DNA of 64,000 nucleotides from Enterococcus haemoperoxidus ATCC BAA-382 (lineage in GTDB: Bacteria > Bacillota > Bacilli > Lactobacillales > Enterococcaceae): NCBI RefSeq assembly GCF_000407165.1, contig NZ_KE136480.1, positions 558,001 through 622,000 of the forward strand, in the 5' to 3' direction. This document shows, one piece after another, positions 10,001 through 17,653 of the stretch. Numbering within the stretch: the first letter of the stretch is position 1; every line of letters starts with the position of its first letter. The notes beneath the pieces were generated by a model. That model had not been told where the DNA came from and ran no database searches. It saw only the letters and a program-made list of their open reading frames with translations. Both the position numbers and the translations under genes were made by a program.

Positions 10001-10864
10001 AATAAAACCGATTTCGCTGTAACAAATGGCGGCGGTATTCGAGCAAATATTGAACCAGGTAAAGTGACGTTAGGTGATGTCATTGCTGTTATGCCTTTTG
10101 GTAATAGTATTTCTCAGATAAAAGTGACAGGTAGTCAAGTTAAAGAAATGTTTGAACTTTCGCTTCGTTCAATGGTGCAAAAAGACGAAAATGGTACAGT
10201 AATTTTAGATGAATACAACCAACCGAAACTAGGGGCAAATGGTGGTTTCCTTCATGTTTCAAGTACCATTCGTGTACACTATGATTCAACGAAAAAAGGC
10301 TCTCTACTGCCAGCAGATGAAGGAAACGGAACAGACAAAACCATCATCGGTGAACGAATCTTACAAATTGAAATTCAAGACCGCAAGACTGGAAAATTTG
10401 CACCAATCGATGAAAAAGCCACTTATCATATGGCAACGAATGATTTTCTGGCAGCTGGTGGTGATGGCTACGATATGTTAGGTGGTGAGCGTGAGGAAGG
10501 ACCTTCTTTAGATACCGTTTTGATCGATCATCTAAAACAAGGAACAAACATTCGTCTATACGATGCCGCAACAAATATCGATCTCGCACAATACAAAGAA
10601 CCCTTTCCAGGTGAACGGATCATTTCTATTTCAGAAGCTGAGTTTAATAAGAAAAACAAACCTAAACCTGTACCAAACCCAGATCCAAAAGATCCAATTA
10701 TAACAAAACCAGATGAGATAAAAGCAGCAAAACCTGTTGGAAAAACAGCAGATTATCCAAAGATGGGTGAAACGATTGTTACTTATGGAAGTTTAGGGTT
10801 ACTTATCATTGGTCTTTCAAGTTATAGTTTTTATAAATATAACCGAAAGCGGAAAATAGGATAG
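7094..10864 (+). CDS. Surface two-domain 5'-nucleotidase / 2',3'-cyclic phosphodiesterase
   Basis: The 1256-aa secreted protein has a signal peptide ending near TALA and two tandem metallophosphoesterase/5'-nucleotidase units, like YfkN. The first has TSDVHGQ, IDNGDMNQG, GNHEFNFG and GHDHRS. The second has HTNDVHGR, IDAGDAFQG, GNHEFDFG and DGHSHT. The 5'-nucleotidase C-terminal domain follows with TNGGGIRAN and ATNDFLAAGGDGYDM. It would take phosphate and nucleosides from extracellular nucleotides. The end has a Pro-rich stalk, a hydrophobic helix and a basic tail, but the sorting site reads YPKMGE, not LPxTG. The start is GTG with AAGGAGGAA 6 nt upstream. It has its own structured leader and terminator. 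Confidence 0.93.
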   Translation: MKKSVLKKVQHGFQVLMVSTLLAGTSATTALAIEQQTGESTQPESTTVSSTTLSDEQDTTTPTDKVQTSQRLTILGTSDVHGQLWDWSYEDDKQTPVGLSQVSSVVNNIRLENPNGTILIDNGDMNQGTILTDDLYNKAPLIDKPNPMIKAMNYMKYDAMVLGNHEFNFGLDLIKKLNTEAAFPILSANTYVKDSNSRFVGGTMKKDIDLDGDGKKDLTVGIIGLTTPQIPLWDGAKVDSLYFNPLREEAEKAVAELKDETDIIVASMHAGRQSSDPASSADEVITKVAGIDAYILGHDHRSFAEQVQGPNGPVPVAGPKDTGTEMVKIDLDVEKTADKWHVKNSNPTIVSTKTVPADEALKKETQEYHNKTREFISEKIGTATGNFLPAEEVKGIPEAQLRPTAMISLINNVQRKATGAQLAASALFKADSKLNAGDISYSNIFDIYKYPNTLVSVNITGENLLKYMENQADYYNTPGPDDLTISFNEKIRVYNYDIFSGISYKIDISKPHGERIINPTIDGKPVDLTANYTIAMNNYRYEGLLTQGIVTGEPIKSTDPETLRGLIADYIREKQTLDPAQEIEHNWELIGYHFNKNWRDLAVKLVNDGTLQTQPAADGRTPNVKPITKQDVRNAGYQPDSESITIMHTNDVHGRLEGNGKDVLGMARLKTYKNAINPDLLIDAGDAFQGLPISNFSKGKDMVKVMNEVGYDAMAVGNHEFDFGLKTALEYKDELNFPILSNNTFQNGQLVFEPYTVLEKDDNKYAVIGVTTPETATKTHPNNVIGVTFADPIIETKKAIESIKNSGETITAYVVTGHLGIDETTPHEWRGDTLAETLSKEFPDLNITVLDGHSHTAVDGGKQFGNVMYTQTGNYLNNVGLVNVNLTDLSKKTASLTPADTLATLEENPPVKALVDQARANFEAWGSEVVIENNPYQFNGERDNVRTRETNLGNLIGDAMLTYGQQGFKNKTDFAVTNGGGIRANIEPGKVTLGDVIAVMPFGNSISQIKVTGSQVKEMFELSLRSMVQKDENGTVILDEYNQPKLGANGGFLHVSSTIRVHYDSTKKGSLLPADEGNGTDKTIIGERILQIEIQDRKTGKFAPIDEKATYHMATNDFLAAGGDGYDMLGGEREEGPSLDTVLIDHLKQGTNIRLYDAATNIDLAQYKEPFPGERIISISEAEFNKKNKPKPVPNPDPKDPIITKPDEIKAAKPVGKTADYPKMGETIVTYGSLGLLIIGLSSYSFYKYNRKRKIG

Positions 10865-10866
10865 AT

Positions 10867-10904
10867 AAAAAAGAGAGCTAGCCACCTGCTTAGCTCTCTT
10901 TTTT
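10867..10904 (+). terminator. Terminator of the nucleotidase gene
   Basis: AAGAGAGCTA pairs with TAGCTCTCTT across a 10-nt loop, then TTTT. Confidence 0.88.
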
Positions 10905-10997
10905 GTCTTCTAATATATTTGGCGAATAATGGTTTTCTTTTTTTATACATCCACGCTCTTTCTGATTGTTTCTCGTTAACACTTTTCTTTATAAATG

Positions 10998-11219
10998 TTA
11001 GTTTATTTGATCTATAATTCTTTGTTTGAGCTCATAAATATAACTCATCACGTCTATATCATTGCGTTCAATATATCTCCACAGAATAGCGCCCCAAAAA
11101 AACAAATTCCCTAACACCAAAAAAGAAATAATCTTTTTGTTTCTTGCAGAAATATACGCCTCTCGCCATTTAGGATCATTTCGTCGCTTTTTTAAGAATT
11201 CATAGGTATGGTATGCCAT
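10998..11219 (-). CDS. Small membrane protein, unknown function
   Basis: This 73-aa ORF starts with a charged N-terminus (about 30 residues rich in Lys, Arg and aromatic residues) followed by one membrane helix, SFLVLGNLFFWGAILW, and a charged tail. AAAGGAG lies 8 nt before the ATG, which supports translation. No family is recognised. It lies between the convergent nucleotidase terminator and the glmU terminator, so it is probably transcribed alone. Confidence 0.6.
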   Translation of the reverse strand: MAYHTYEFLKKRRNDPKWREAYISARNKKIISFLVLGNLFFWGAILWRYIERNDIDVMSYIYELKQRIIDQIN

Positions 11220-11376
11220 AAGTTCACTCCTTTAACATGCTACAAACCAACATATTATTTTCTTCATGTTACACTTATAATTAATTATGACATAAAAAGA
11301 AAACAATAACTATAAAAATATGTATGATTTTTAATATTAAGTAAGAATAATGTTTTGCAGACATGATAAAACAAAT

Positions 11377-11421
11377 AAAAAAGAAGATGAATGCCAAAAT
11401 ATCAGCATTTATCTTCTTTTT
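11377..11421 (-). terminator. Terminator of glmU
   Basis: AAAAAGAAGAT/ATCTTCTTTTT with an inner AATGC/GCATT stem, immediately past the glmU stop. It separates glmU from prs transcriptionally. Confidence 0.85.
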
Positions 11422-11426
11422 ATTCT

Positions 11427-12809
11427 TTACTTCTCGTTATTCATATAAGGCATATTCTTCCCATAGCCTTCTTTATTCACTTGTCTTGCTCGAGCAATTG
11501 CCAAGTCAAATTCTGCCACATCATCCGTAATCGTTGAACCTGCTGCGATAACTGAATTCGCTGCAACATTCACAGGAGCAATCAAGTTTGTCGCTGACCC
11601 AATAAATGCATGATCGCCAATGCTAGTCCGATGTTTGTCTTTGCCATCATAGTTCACAAAAACTACACCGCAGCCAACGTTAATATTTTTACCTAAGTCA
11701 GCGTCCCCAACATAAGTAAGATGACCGACTTTAGTATCTTCTGCCACCGTTGCATTTTTGATTTCCACAAAATTACCAACGTGAACACGTTCGCCGATTT
11801 CAGCTTTTGGACGGATATGCGCAAATGGCCCTACATCCGCATCTTTGCGAATAATACTTTCTTCGACAACTGATTGGGTGATTTTCACATTATCTTCAAT
11901 TACACTATCAACGATTTCAGAATGGGAACCAATAAAACAATCATCACCGATCACTGTTTTCCCTTTTAAATGCACACCAGCTTCAATCACTGTATCTGAA
12001 CCGATCACGACACCTTCGTCAATATACGTTGAGTCAGAATCGACAAATGATACACCATTTCTCATATGCATCGTATTCAAACGACGGTGCATGATTTTAT
12101 TCGCCTCAGCTAAGGCCACACGATCATTGATTCCCATCGCTTCTTCAAAATCAGCCATTTGATAGGCCGCGACAGTTTTACCTTCTTTTTTAAGGATCTC
12201 AATAATATCTGTTAAATAGTATTCCCCTTGGGCATTGTTGGTATTGATTTTAGATAAAGCATTAAACAAGGCTTCATTATCAAAACAGAATGTTCCAGTA
12301 TTGATTTCTTGAACACGAGCTTCTTGTTCTGACGCATCTTTTTGCTCCACGATTTTTTCAACGATCCCTACATGATCGCGAATGATACGACCGTATCCAG
12401 TTGGATCTTCCGCATGCGCTGTTAAAATCGTCGCACTTGCGTTTTTACCTTGATGGTAATCAAAAAGGTTCGCTAATGTTTCGGAAGTCAAAAGCGGTGT
12501 ATCTCCTGTAATAACAAGAGTCGTTCCTTTTTTTCCTGCTAAATGCGATTCTGCTTGCAACACAGCATGTCCTGTTCCTAATTGTTCTGCTTGTAAAGCA
12601 TATTGGCTACGCTCACCTAAATGGCTTTTGATTGCCTCTGCCCCATGCCCTACGATTGTGACAACTTCACTTGGATTCGTTTTTTCGACTTGGTCCATGA
12701 TGTGCTCTACCATTGGTTTTCCAGCGACAGGATGCAACACTTTATAAAGTTTTGATTTCATACGTGTTCCTTTACCAGCAGCGAGGATAATGACATATCT
12801 GTTTTCCAA
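11427..12809 (-). CDS. glmU: Bifunctional GlcNAc-1-P uridyltransferase / GlcN-1-P acetyltransferase
   Basis: GlmU makes UDP-GlcNAc for peptidoglycan and teichoic acids. The N-terminal pyrophosphorylase domain has [11 protein letters not shown] (about residues 9-19) and VITGDTPLL. The C-terminal half is a left-handed beta-helix with hexapeptide repeats and the acetyltransferase end. Length from the chosen start is 460 aa, the family norm. I chose TTG at 12809 because TAGGAG lies 8 nt upstream and [13 protein letters not shown] is where homologues begin; the ATG at 12842 would add 11 unlikely residues. Conserved synteny puts purR upstream; here the 42-kb island lies between them. Confidence 0.97.
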   Translation of the reverse strand: MENRYVIILAAGKGTRMKSKLYKVLHPVAGKPMVEHIMDQVEKTNPSEVVTIVGHGAEAIKSHLGERSQYALQAEQLGTGHAVLQAESHLAGKKGTTLVITGDTPLLTSETLANLFDYHQGKNASATILTAHAEDPTGYGRIIRDHVGIVEKIVEQKDASEQEARVQEINTGTFCFDNEALFNALSKINTNNAQGEYYLTDIIEILKKEGKTVAAYQMADFEEAMGINDRVALAEANKIMHRRLNTMHMRNGVSFVDSDSTYIDEGVVIGSDTVIEAGVHLKGKTVIGDDCFIGSHSEIVDSVIEDNVKITQSVVEESIIRKDADVGPFAHIRPKAEIGERVHVGNFVEIKNATVAEDTKVGHLTYVGDADLGKNINVGCGVVFVNYDGKDKHRTSIGDHAFIGSATNLIAPVNVAANSVIAAGSTITDDVAEFDLAIARARQVNKEGYGKNMPYMNNEK

Positions 12810-12979
12810 TTGCTTCACTCCTAAAATTTGTTTTATTTTCAATAGTTTAGTTCGATTTAAAATAGCGCCATGTTTTAGTTTAGCTTACTCTTTATGGTTT
12901 TTCAACTGAACCAATTGCTTTTTTGCTATACCAATTTATAATTTTACGTGTTTGCGTTATAATATATCTACTTATACGT

Positions 12980-13096
12980 TATCTAGCTACACGAGCTAAC
13001 CTTTCGAAAGAAAGATAAAAATGGATTGTGACAAAAAACGTCACATTCAATTTTTCCTATTTTTCTGTCAAGGTTGAACGAGCTCGTTTCGCTTTT
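12980..13096 (+). ncRNA. Structured leader upstream of fusB-like gene, copy 2
   Basis: It has the same plan as 7027-7074: TATCTAG, AGC/GCT, TAC/TTC internal loop, ACGAGCT/AGCTCGT, GAACG bulge, then AACC/GGTT. The stems differ in sequence but stay paired. The apical part is longer (about 70 nt) and has its own TGTGAC/GTCACA hairpin followed by a T-rich run, which could be a terminator. A TATAAT lies 17 nt upstream (12958-12963). Confidence 0.6.
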
Positions 13097-13114
13097 ATTT
13101 AGGGGGGTGATAAT

Positions 13115-13171
13115 ATGATACTTAAACAAACACACGTATCTCATTCAAAAGCCCATTCAGGTTTGACATAA
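13115..13171 (+). CDS. 18-codon leader peptide of the fusB-like gene
   Basis: The ORF MILKQTHVSHSKAHSGLT starts 5 nt after an AGGGGGGTG ribosome site and ends at the base of a 13-bp hairpin, 76 nt before the EF-G-binding protein gene. The position and the paired arms around it resemble translational attenuators of antibiotic-inducible genes, in which a stalled ribosome on the leader frees the downstream RBS. The peptide has no known homologue that I recognise. Translation is supported by the RBS only. Confidence 0.5.
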   Translation: MILKQTHVSHSKAHSGLT

Positions 13172-13240
13172 TAAAGTGCTTTGGTTGTTGAAGGATTGCC
13201 TTTACGCAAAGTACTTTATCACTTGAATGATAGAGAGGAA
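13141..13240 (+). promoter_or_regulatory. Putative translational attenuator of the fusB-like gene
   Basis: ATAAAGTGCTTTG (13171-13183) pairs with CAAAGTACTTTAT (13207-13219) with one G-U pair. TCATTCAA inside the leader ORF (13141-13148) can pair with TTGAATGA (13223-13230), right beside the GAGAGGAA ribosome site. A second CATTCA in the leader offers an alternative partner. Ribosome movement on the leader could therefore change access to the RBS. Confidence 0.5.
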
Positions 13241-13247
13241 ATCCATT

Positions 13248-13895
13248 ATGACAAAACAAATACAACCATATCAATTTAATTTTATTAGAAAACAAGCCAA
13301 TATTTTGCTACAAGCTCATTTATCTGTAAATGATAAAAATACAATCAAAACACTACAAGCGATCGTTCTTGAGAAAATCAATGAACAGTTTGGTGCAGAT
13401 AAAGATCCGTTACAGCCATTGCTAGAAGGATTTTTAGAAGCTGCGACTTCTAAGCCTAGACTGGAACAGTATTTGGAAGGGTTAAAAGAAGCGGTTATTC
13501 CGTTTGATCCGCCTTCAAAACAACAACTGACAAAGCTCTTTAAAAAGACGAAGAAATTGAAAATTCCAGACTGGGAAACAATGGATTTGAGAGATTATAC
13601 TTTTTATAGTTGGAATGATAGTGGAAAACAGCAGAAATTTATTATCGCTTCAATCGATGGACAGCTAGTCGGCGTTTCAGGAACGATTGCTCCTACGACT
13701 CAAAAAGGCATCTGCCCGATTTGTCATGAAACATCAGAAGTTTCGATGTTTCTGTCTAAGGTGAAAGAATCTGGTGATGGTATGTACACAAAGCGTGGGA
13801 ATTATATTTGCTATGACAGTGAGAAATGTAATCATAATATTGAACGTAGAGAAGAGTTAGAAGCGTTCGTTCAGAATGTGAAGTTTATGAAGTAA
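13248..13895 (+). CDS. FusB/FusC-family EF-G-binding protein
   Basis: The 215-aa protein has the length and two-domain form of FusB/FusC: a helical N-terminal domain and a C-terminal treble-clef zinc finger. Likely metal ligands are C156 and C159 in CPICHE and C188 and C194 in CYDSEKC. FusB proteins bind EF-G and release it from fusidic acid-stalled ribosomes, giving resistance. Chromosomal homologues in Listeria and enterococci are less well studied. The ATG at 13248 is preferred over 13227 because GAGAGGAA lies 7 nt upstream. The leader ORF and hairpins suggest induction by ribosome stalling. Whether this copy gives clinical resistance cannot be told. Confidence 0.85.
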   Translation: MTKQIQPYQFNFIRKQANILLQAHLSVNDKNTIKTLQAIVLEKINEQFGADKDPLQPLLEGFLEAATSKPRLEQYLEGLKEAVIPFDPPSKQQLTKLFKKTKKLKIPDWETMDLRDYTFYSWNDSGKQQKFIIASIDGQLVGVSGTIAPTTQKGICPICHETSEVSMFLSKVKESGDGMYTKRGNYICYDSEKCNHNIERREELEAFVQNVKFMK

Positions 13896-13902
13896 AACAT
13901 TA

Positions 13903-13931
13903 CCTAGAGGAAATCGCCTCTAGGTTTTTAT
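13903..13931 (+). terminator. Terminator of the fusB-like gene
   Basis: CCTAGAGG pairs with CCTCTAGG around AAATCG, then a T-rich run. Confidence 0.9.
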
Positions 13932-14070
13932 TTTTTTGACTTTCTCAATTTTGCTATTGGCAAGGAAAAATTGGGGGAACTTGATGTTTTTATCAAATTT
14001 AGCCTGATTTTTAGAATCATTTGACTATTTGGCATTATTAGATTAACTAGCTATTTCTCTTTAAACTAAA

Positions 14071-14457
14071 ATGAGTAGTCTAGTTGTATACCCAGCAATT
14101 TTTAATCAAGAAGGAAATAACTATAACGTTACATTTCCTGATGTTCCAGAAGTAATGACATTCGGCAATGGTATCGATCATGCTGTAGACATGGCTCAAG
14201 AAACTTTGGGTTTGGCAATTTATAATAAAACAGAATTGCCTACCACATCTGATCCAAGAAAAATAAAATTAGACAATGAAACGAATTTCGTCTTAATGAT
14301 CACGTTAGATCTAAATGAATATAGAAGAAAATTTCATTCAAAATCTGTAAGAAAAAATACAGCGATTCTAGAATGGATCAACGACTTAGCCGAAAAAGAG
14401 AATATAAATTTTTCACAGACTTTGACAGAGGACCTTAAAAATAAGTTAAATGTTTGA
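14071..14457 (+). CDS. HicB-like antitoxin family protein, orphan
   Basis: The 128-aa product begins with a HicB fold: YPAIFNQEGNNYNVTFPDVP, then a gap and an AQETLGLAIY helix. The C-terminal part (IDDLAEKENINFSQTL-like) resembles the ribbon-helix-helix or helical DNA-binding end of HicB antitoxins. HicB neutralises HicA, an RNA-cleaving toxin normally encoded next to it, but no HicA-like ORF is found on either side. An in-frame stop lies 9 nt before the ATG and no clear Shine-Dalgarno site is present, so expression is doubtful. It may be the remnant of a toxin-antitoxin pair or a solitary regulator. Confidence 0.6.
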   Translation: MSSLVVYPAIFNQEGNNYNVTFPDVPEVMTFGNGIDHAVDMAQETLGLAIYNKTELPTTSDPRKIKLDNETNFVLMITLDLNEYRRKFHSKSVRKNTAILEWINDLAEKENINFSQTLTEDLKNKLNV

Positions 14458-15053
14458 AAATTTATGCATGCTGTTTAAAGTTATTGTACGAACTAGCTCT
14501 TGTTAATAAAGCATTTCCACCGAAAACAAATATGGTCAAAGTCCACTTGGTTTTCACACTAAAAATGATATCCTTTTTTAATCAACTTAGTCTTCTCTCA
14601 CGGGAAAAGTAACTAAATTAAAATTCTGCTGGATGGGGATTAATCTAATTGTTTTTAGTTTCCTCAGATTGATAGTATGATCTTTGATTTTTCAAACTTG
14701 ATGAAAGAATAAGAAATTTGGTTATCTAGAAAATTTATGATGGATTGTGAAATTAGACTGTTTAGCTGTTCTTATGGATGCCAACCGTTGATTTTTAAAA
14801 ACCACAGCGATATTCCCAGCAATCTGTGATAATGTCACTTTCAGACTGTATATTCCCTAGTAATGATTATTATAGAAAAAATTTATAGAGACAACCTGTC
14901 AACATTCTTATAACTCTCTATCGATATACTTTCATTTTCTTCTAAATAAAACATTCCTGGATCAATTTTGATACATTTTTTTATCTCTACAATTCAAATA
15001 AAAAGAATCTCACAGTATGGATCACTCCTTTAAAAAAAGCTTGATCCTAAAAT
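14458..15053. other. Gene-poor stretch at the island border
   Basis: No intact gene is seen. On the minus strand near 14895-14995 a stop-free stretch reads like a coding remnant (contains KIDPGMFYLEENESIS) without a start. The rest is AT-rich with no clear repeat. It probably holds decayed accessory DNA. Confidence 0.4.
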
Positions 15054-15083
15054 CTAAACAGAAGGTTGACTCTACTCTAGAGT
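15054..15083 (+). repeat. Left arm of inverted repeat around a secreted-protein gene
   Basis: Matches the reverse complement of 15612-15641 at 28 of 30 positions; core GAAGGTTGACTCTACTC. Confidence 0.8.
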
Positions 15084-15100
15084 CTGATGCTACTTAATAA

Positions 15101-15574
15101 TTAAACAAATGAAGTCCGGTGCTCAAGAACCCAGCTTCTCAACTCAGCTTTCTCCATTGAACTAACTACTATCACTTGATCCCAAAACTCACTTTCAGAA
15201 ACAAAGCCATAATGACGCATCTTAGTTAAAAGAGTAGCTGCTTCTTTTTTTAGATAGTCCATGTTATTCAAACGTTCATCCTCATATTTATCAATGATAG
15301 GTTGTGAAACGTTTATAAATTGAATTAATTGTGCTTTATTCATATGAAGCCCAATTTTTATAAGATTAGAATTGAATTGATTAATACTAATTGCTCGAAC
15401 GTTGTATAATTGAAGATTTACATCTCCCGCTTTTGTTACTAATAGATTGAATTCAACATCTCTATTTTGACTTGTTGTTACAACTGTTTTTGCTGAAGCT
15501 TCTGTATTAGAAGACAACAGCCCCCCGAAAATTGTTAAAGATAATACTGCCGAAAACAAAATCATTTTTTTCAT
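15101..15574 (-). CDS. Secreted protein of unknown function
   Basis: The 157-aa product has a clear signal peptide (MKKMILFSAVLSLTIFGG ... ASA) and a mature part of about 120 residues rich in Asn, Leu and charged residues with predicted helices. No family is recognised. The ATG at 15574 has GGAG 8 nt upstream; an upstream in-frame ATG lacks a site and would bury the signal peptide. The gene fills the space between two 30-bp inverted repeats, and a TTGACT in the right repeat lies where a -35 box would be. No sorting motif or WxL signature is present, so it is probably released. Confidence 0.6.
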   Translation of the reverse strand: MKKMILFSAVLSLTIFGGLLSSNTEASAKTVVTTSQNRDVEFNLLVTKAGDVNLQLYNVRAISINQFNSNLIKIGLHMNKAQLIQFINVSQPIIDKYEDERLNNMDYLKKEAATLLTKMRHYGFVSESEFWDQVIVVSSMEKAELRSWVLEHRTSFV

Positions 15575-15611
15575 AACATACTCTCCTTTTTCTAGTGAAA
15601 TAAAAATCATC

Positions 15612-15641
15612 ACTCTTGAGTAGAGTCAACCTTCTATTTAG
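15612..15641 (-). repeat. Right arm of inverted repeat around a secreted-protein gene
   Basis: Partner of 15054-15083. It lies just upstream of the secreted gene; its TTGACT, read leftward, is a possible -35 box. No target-site duplication is evident outside the arms. Confidence 0.8.
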
Positions 15642-15644
15642 TTT

Positions 15645-15899
15645 TTATTCACTATTATTCTGTATAGTCGACAACCACACCATAAATTTATCGCATTTCC
15701 CGATTTTCATTAAAGTAAATGCGCATTGATTGTGAGACTTGTTTCTTTCCTTACATTTCCTCATCATTACTAAATAAAATAATTTTTCTGCTGTTGCCCA
15801 TTGGTCTACTTCAACGTCATTCTGCCATAAGAGACTCCGCACAATACTGCACCAAATAAACTGACGCTTCACTTTCCCTTTTGATAGACCTAACTCCAT
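15645..15899 (-). CDS. Doubtful 84-aa ORF
   Basis: The predicted product is rich in Cys, Trp and Lys and has no recognised domain, signal or membrane helix. A convincing ribosome site is not seen. It sits in a region of decayed genes and may be a chance frame or the end of a broken gene. Confidence 0.2.
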   Translation of the reverse strand: MELGLSKGKVKRQFIWCSIVRSLLWQNDVEVDQWATAEKLFYLVMMRKCKERNKSHNQCAFTLMKIGKCDKFMVWLSTIQNNSE

Positions 15900-16019
15900 A
15901 TCATAGAAGTAACAATAGCAAAGTCACCCCTGATGACCAATGATCTAGATACTCATAACGACGCCGATTGGACAATAAAACACTCGCAGCATAAACAAAA
16001 ACCTATACAGTATATGAAG

Positions 16020-16232
16020 TCAGTGCTAAAAAATAAAAGAGGAAAAAAACAAACCAGTCAGTCCAAAGTAAAAGAATGAGATACTACCATATCAACTCGT
16101 ATCATTGACATCAACCATCGTTTTGACAGGTAGATTCCAAATTCCGATCTCTTTACTCATAGAAGCGCCACCTGCTAAGAAAGAAGGAATGAAGTAAGAA
16201 AACCAGATTTTTTTATAGCGCTTTGGATCCAT
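16020..16232 (-). pseudogene. Relic of a membrane protein gene
   Basis: A 46-codon frame starting MDPKRYKKIWFSYFIPSF (ATG at 16232, stop at 16092) is followed after the stop by more hydrophobic in-frame sequence and further stops. It looks like the truncated start of a membrane protein. A good cre-like site and a TATAAT-like box lie upstream. The family cannot be named. Confidence 0.35.
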
Positions 16233-16304
16233 CAGAAAACGGCAAAGGGGTAAAATCTTTTAATAACATTAACTTACCATTTAAGTACTTTTTAAGGAAC
16301 ACAC

Positions 16305-16320
16305 TTGCAAGCGCTTACCA
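16305..16320. promoter_or_regulatory. cre-like catabolite repression site
   Basis: TTGCAAGCGCTTACCA fits the CcpA cre consensus at all but one position. It lies between a decayed leftward membrane gene and a decayed rightward kinase, so it may be a remnant control site. Confidence 0.5.
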
Positions 16321-16429
16321 TCATACTTTTATGATATAATCACTTTTCACCATAATAATATTTGTATTTTATTGAAAAATAGTTTTACAAAAAGGATATT
16401 AGAACTTAAAGCTGGGGTGAATAATCAAA

Positions 16430-17005
16430 ACCAATTTCTACATTTTAGAAGCTGACAAAGCAATTGATTTAGTGAAAGTTATTACCGATTTTTCTACAGA
16501 GATTCTTAGCCCAAGTCTGTTTCACGCCATGCCCTTAATCGAAACCCCATCCGTTCAAGGGCTATTAAATAATTTTGTCAGTCATTGTCTTGAAAAAAAT
16601 ATTGCGCTTGACCTATAAGTCTGGAATCAAATCGTGGATATAGAAATCAGCACTGTATACCTGATACGCATTTTATCATTCTTACTAGACAATGCGCTTG
16701 AGGCCGTTGAACAAAGAGAAACGCCGCAAGTTCAAATCCATTTTTCTAAAGATAATACTAGCACAACGATTACTGTGGCTAATTCTTATCTACCTCTGGA
16801 TGATAAAATCTATCTATCGATTTTTAAAAAGAATCATAAAGACATAGGTCTTGCTATTCTTTCAAGAAGTCTTAAACAGTACAAAAACGTTCGCTACACG
16901 ATTAATAAAGATCCTACGACGTTTACCACTACTTTAACTATTACCGCTCCGGATTGCTTTTCATTTTTTTGCAATCAGACAAAAAAACAATCAATATGTA
17001 CGTAA
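16430..17005 (+). pseudogene. Decayed AgrC-like GHKL histidine kinase
   Basis: One frame reads FYILEADKAIDLVKVITDF, then PSVQGLLNNFVSHCLEKNI, then a TAA at 16616, and continues in the same frame through the N-box LSFLLDNALEAVEQ to a G-box-like DIGLAILSRSLKQY. This aligns with the intact kinases at 29809-31104 and 50183-51475 (VQGLLINFFEQCKKNNI, LDNAVEAS). The sensor half is missing, the G-box GKG is lost and the gene is interrupted, so it is a dead paralogue. Its orientation matches the intact kinases. Confidence 0.75.
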
Positions 17006-17296
17006 TCCGTTTTCACTTTAAGCCTTTTTATCACAATGAAAAGAGAGATATGCGTTAACATACCTCTCTAATGTAGATTATGCCAGTAAAAAACTGGCAG
17101 GCTGTTTTCAGGTGTTTAAACCATCTTACTTGCCAAAGTAACACACAGCTCATTTTTAAATGCTATAAATAGTGGGGATTATTCCTCGCTATTTTAATGC
17201 GTCAAATATAAAAACTGGATATACTTTGTTTTTATATTCGTTCACCAACGCAAGTAAATCCAAAAAAATTCTCCCTCATTTATCAAACTTGTCCTG

Positions 17297-17472
17297 TTTT
17301 TTGGACAGTTTTGACTATTTGAATTCTTTCACGATATTCTATTGACTATTCCAACCTCTTTAAGTTAGAATAAATTTACAACATAAAATAAAAAAAGGCG
17401 CCCTGTCAGAAGACGGACATCTTCTAAACAGAGCCCTGTATTATCAGCGTAAACTAATAATACAAGTTGCCT
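17297..17472 (+). repeat. Hairpin repeat, copy 1 (inverted partner of 51481-51660)
   Basis: It has a TTGACT-N18-TAGAAT promoter-like pair (17342-17371), then a hairpin GGCGCCCTGT ... ACAGAGCC with apical GAAGA/TCTTC around CGGACA, then an ATTATCAG/CTAATAAT hairpin. Read leftward the first hairpin is followed by TTTTTTATTTTAT and works as a terminator. About 85% of the sequence matches 51481-51660 in reverse orientation. Confidence 0.7.
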
Positions 17473-17653
17473 CGCCAATAATTTCTTATTGACTAATCTT
17501 ATTGTACTAAAAGTAAGAACAGATTTCCATTCTTTTTTACTTATTCAATAATGATAGTGAATGGTTATTTAACGAACGCTTCATGGTATTAGTAGCTGAC
17601 TAATATCATTTTTTTGTGTTTAAAATCAGGTAATTAGAGCGAAAAACAAAATA

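Noticed and set aside
15054-15083. Second target of the 27.5-kb recombinase
   Set aside because: The repeat sequence has no similarity to CCTAGAAG-TATTC-CTTCTAAG.
15054-15641. Insertion sequence
   Set aside because: Inverted repeats are present, but the single gene inside is a secreted protein, not a transposase, and no target duplication is visible.
17378-17620. Fst or TxpA-type toxin locus at the hairpin repeats
   Set aside because: The terminator and repeat layout is suggestive, but no 20-60 aa hydrophobic ORF with a ribosome site exists in either strand of copies 1 to 3.
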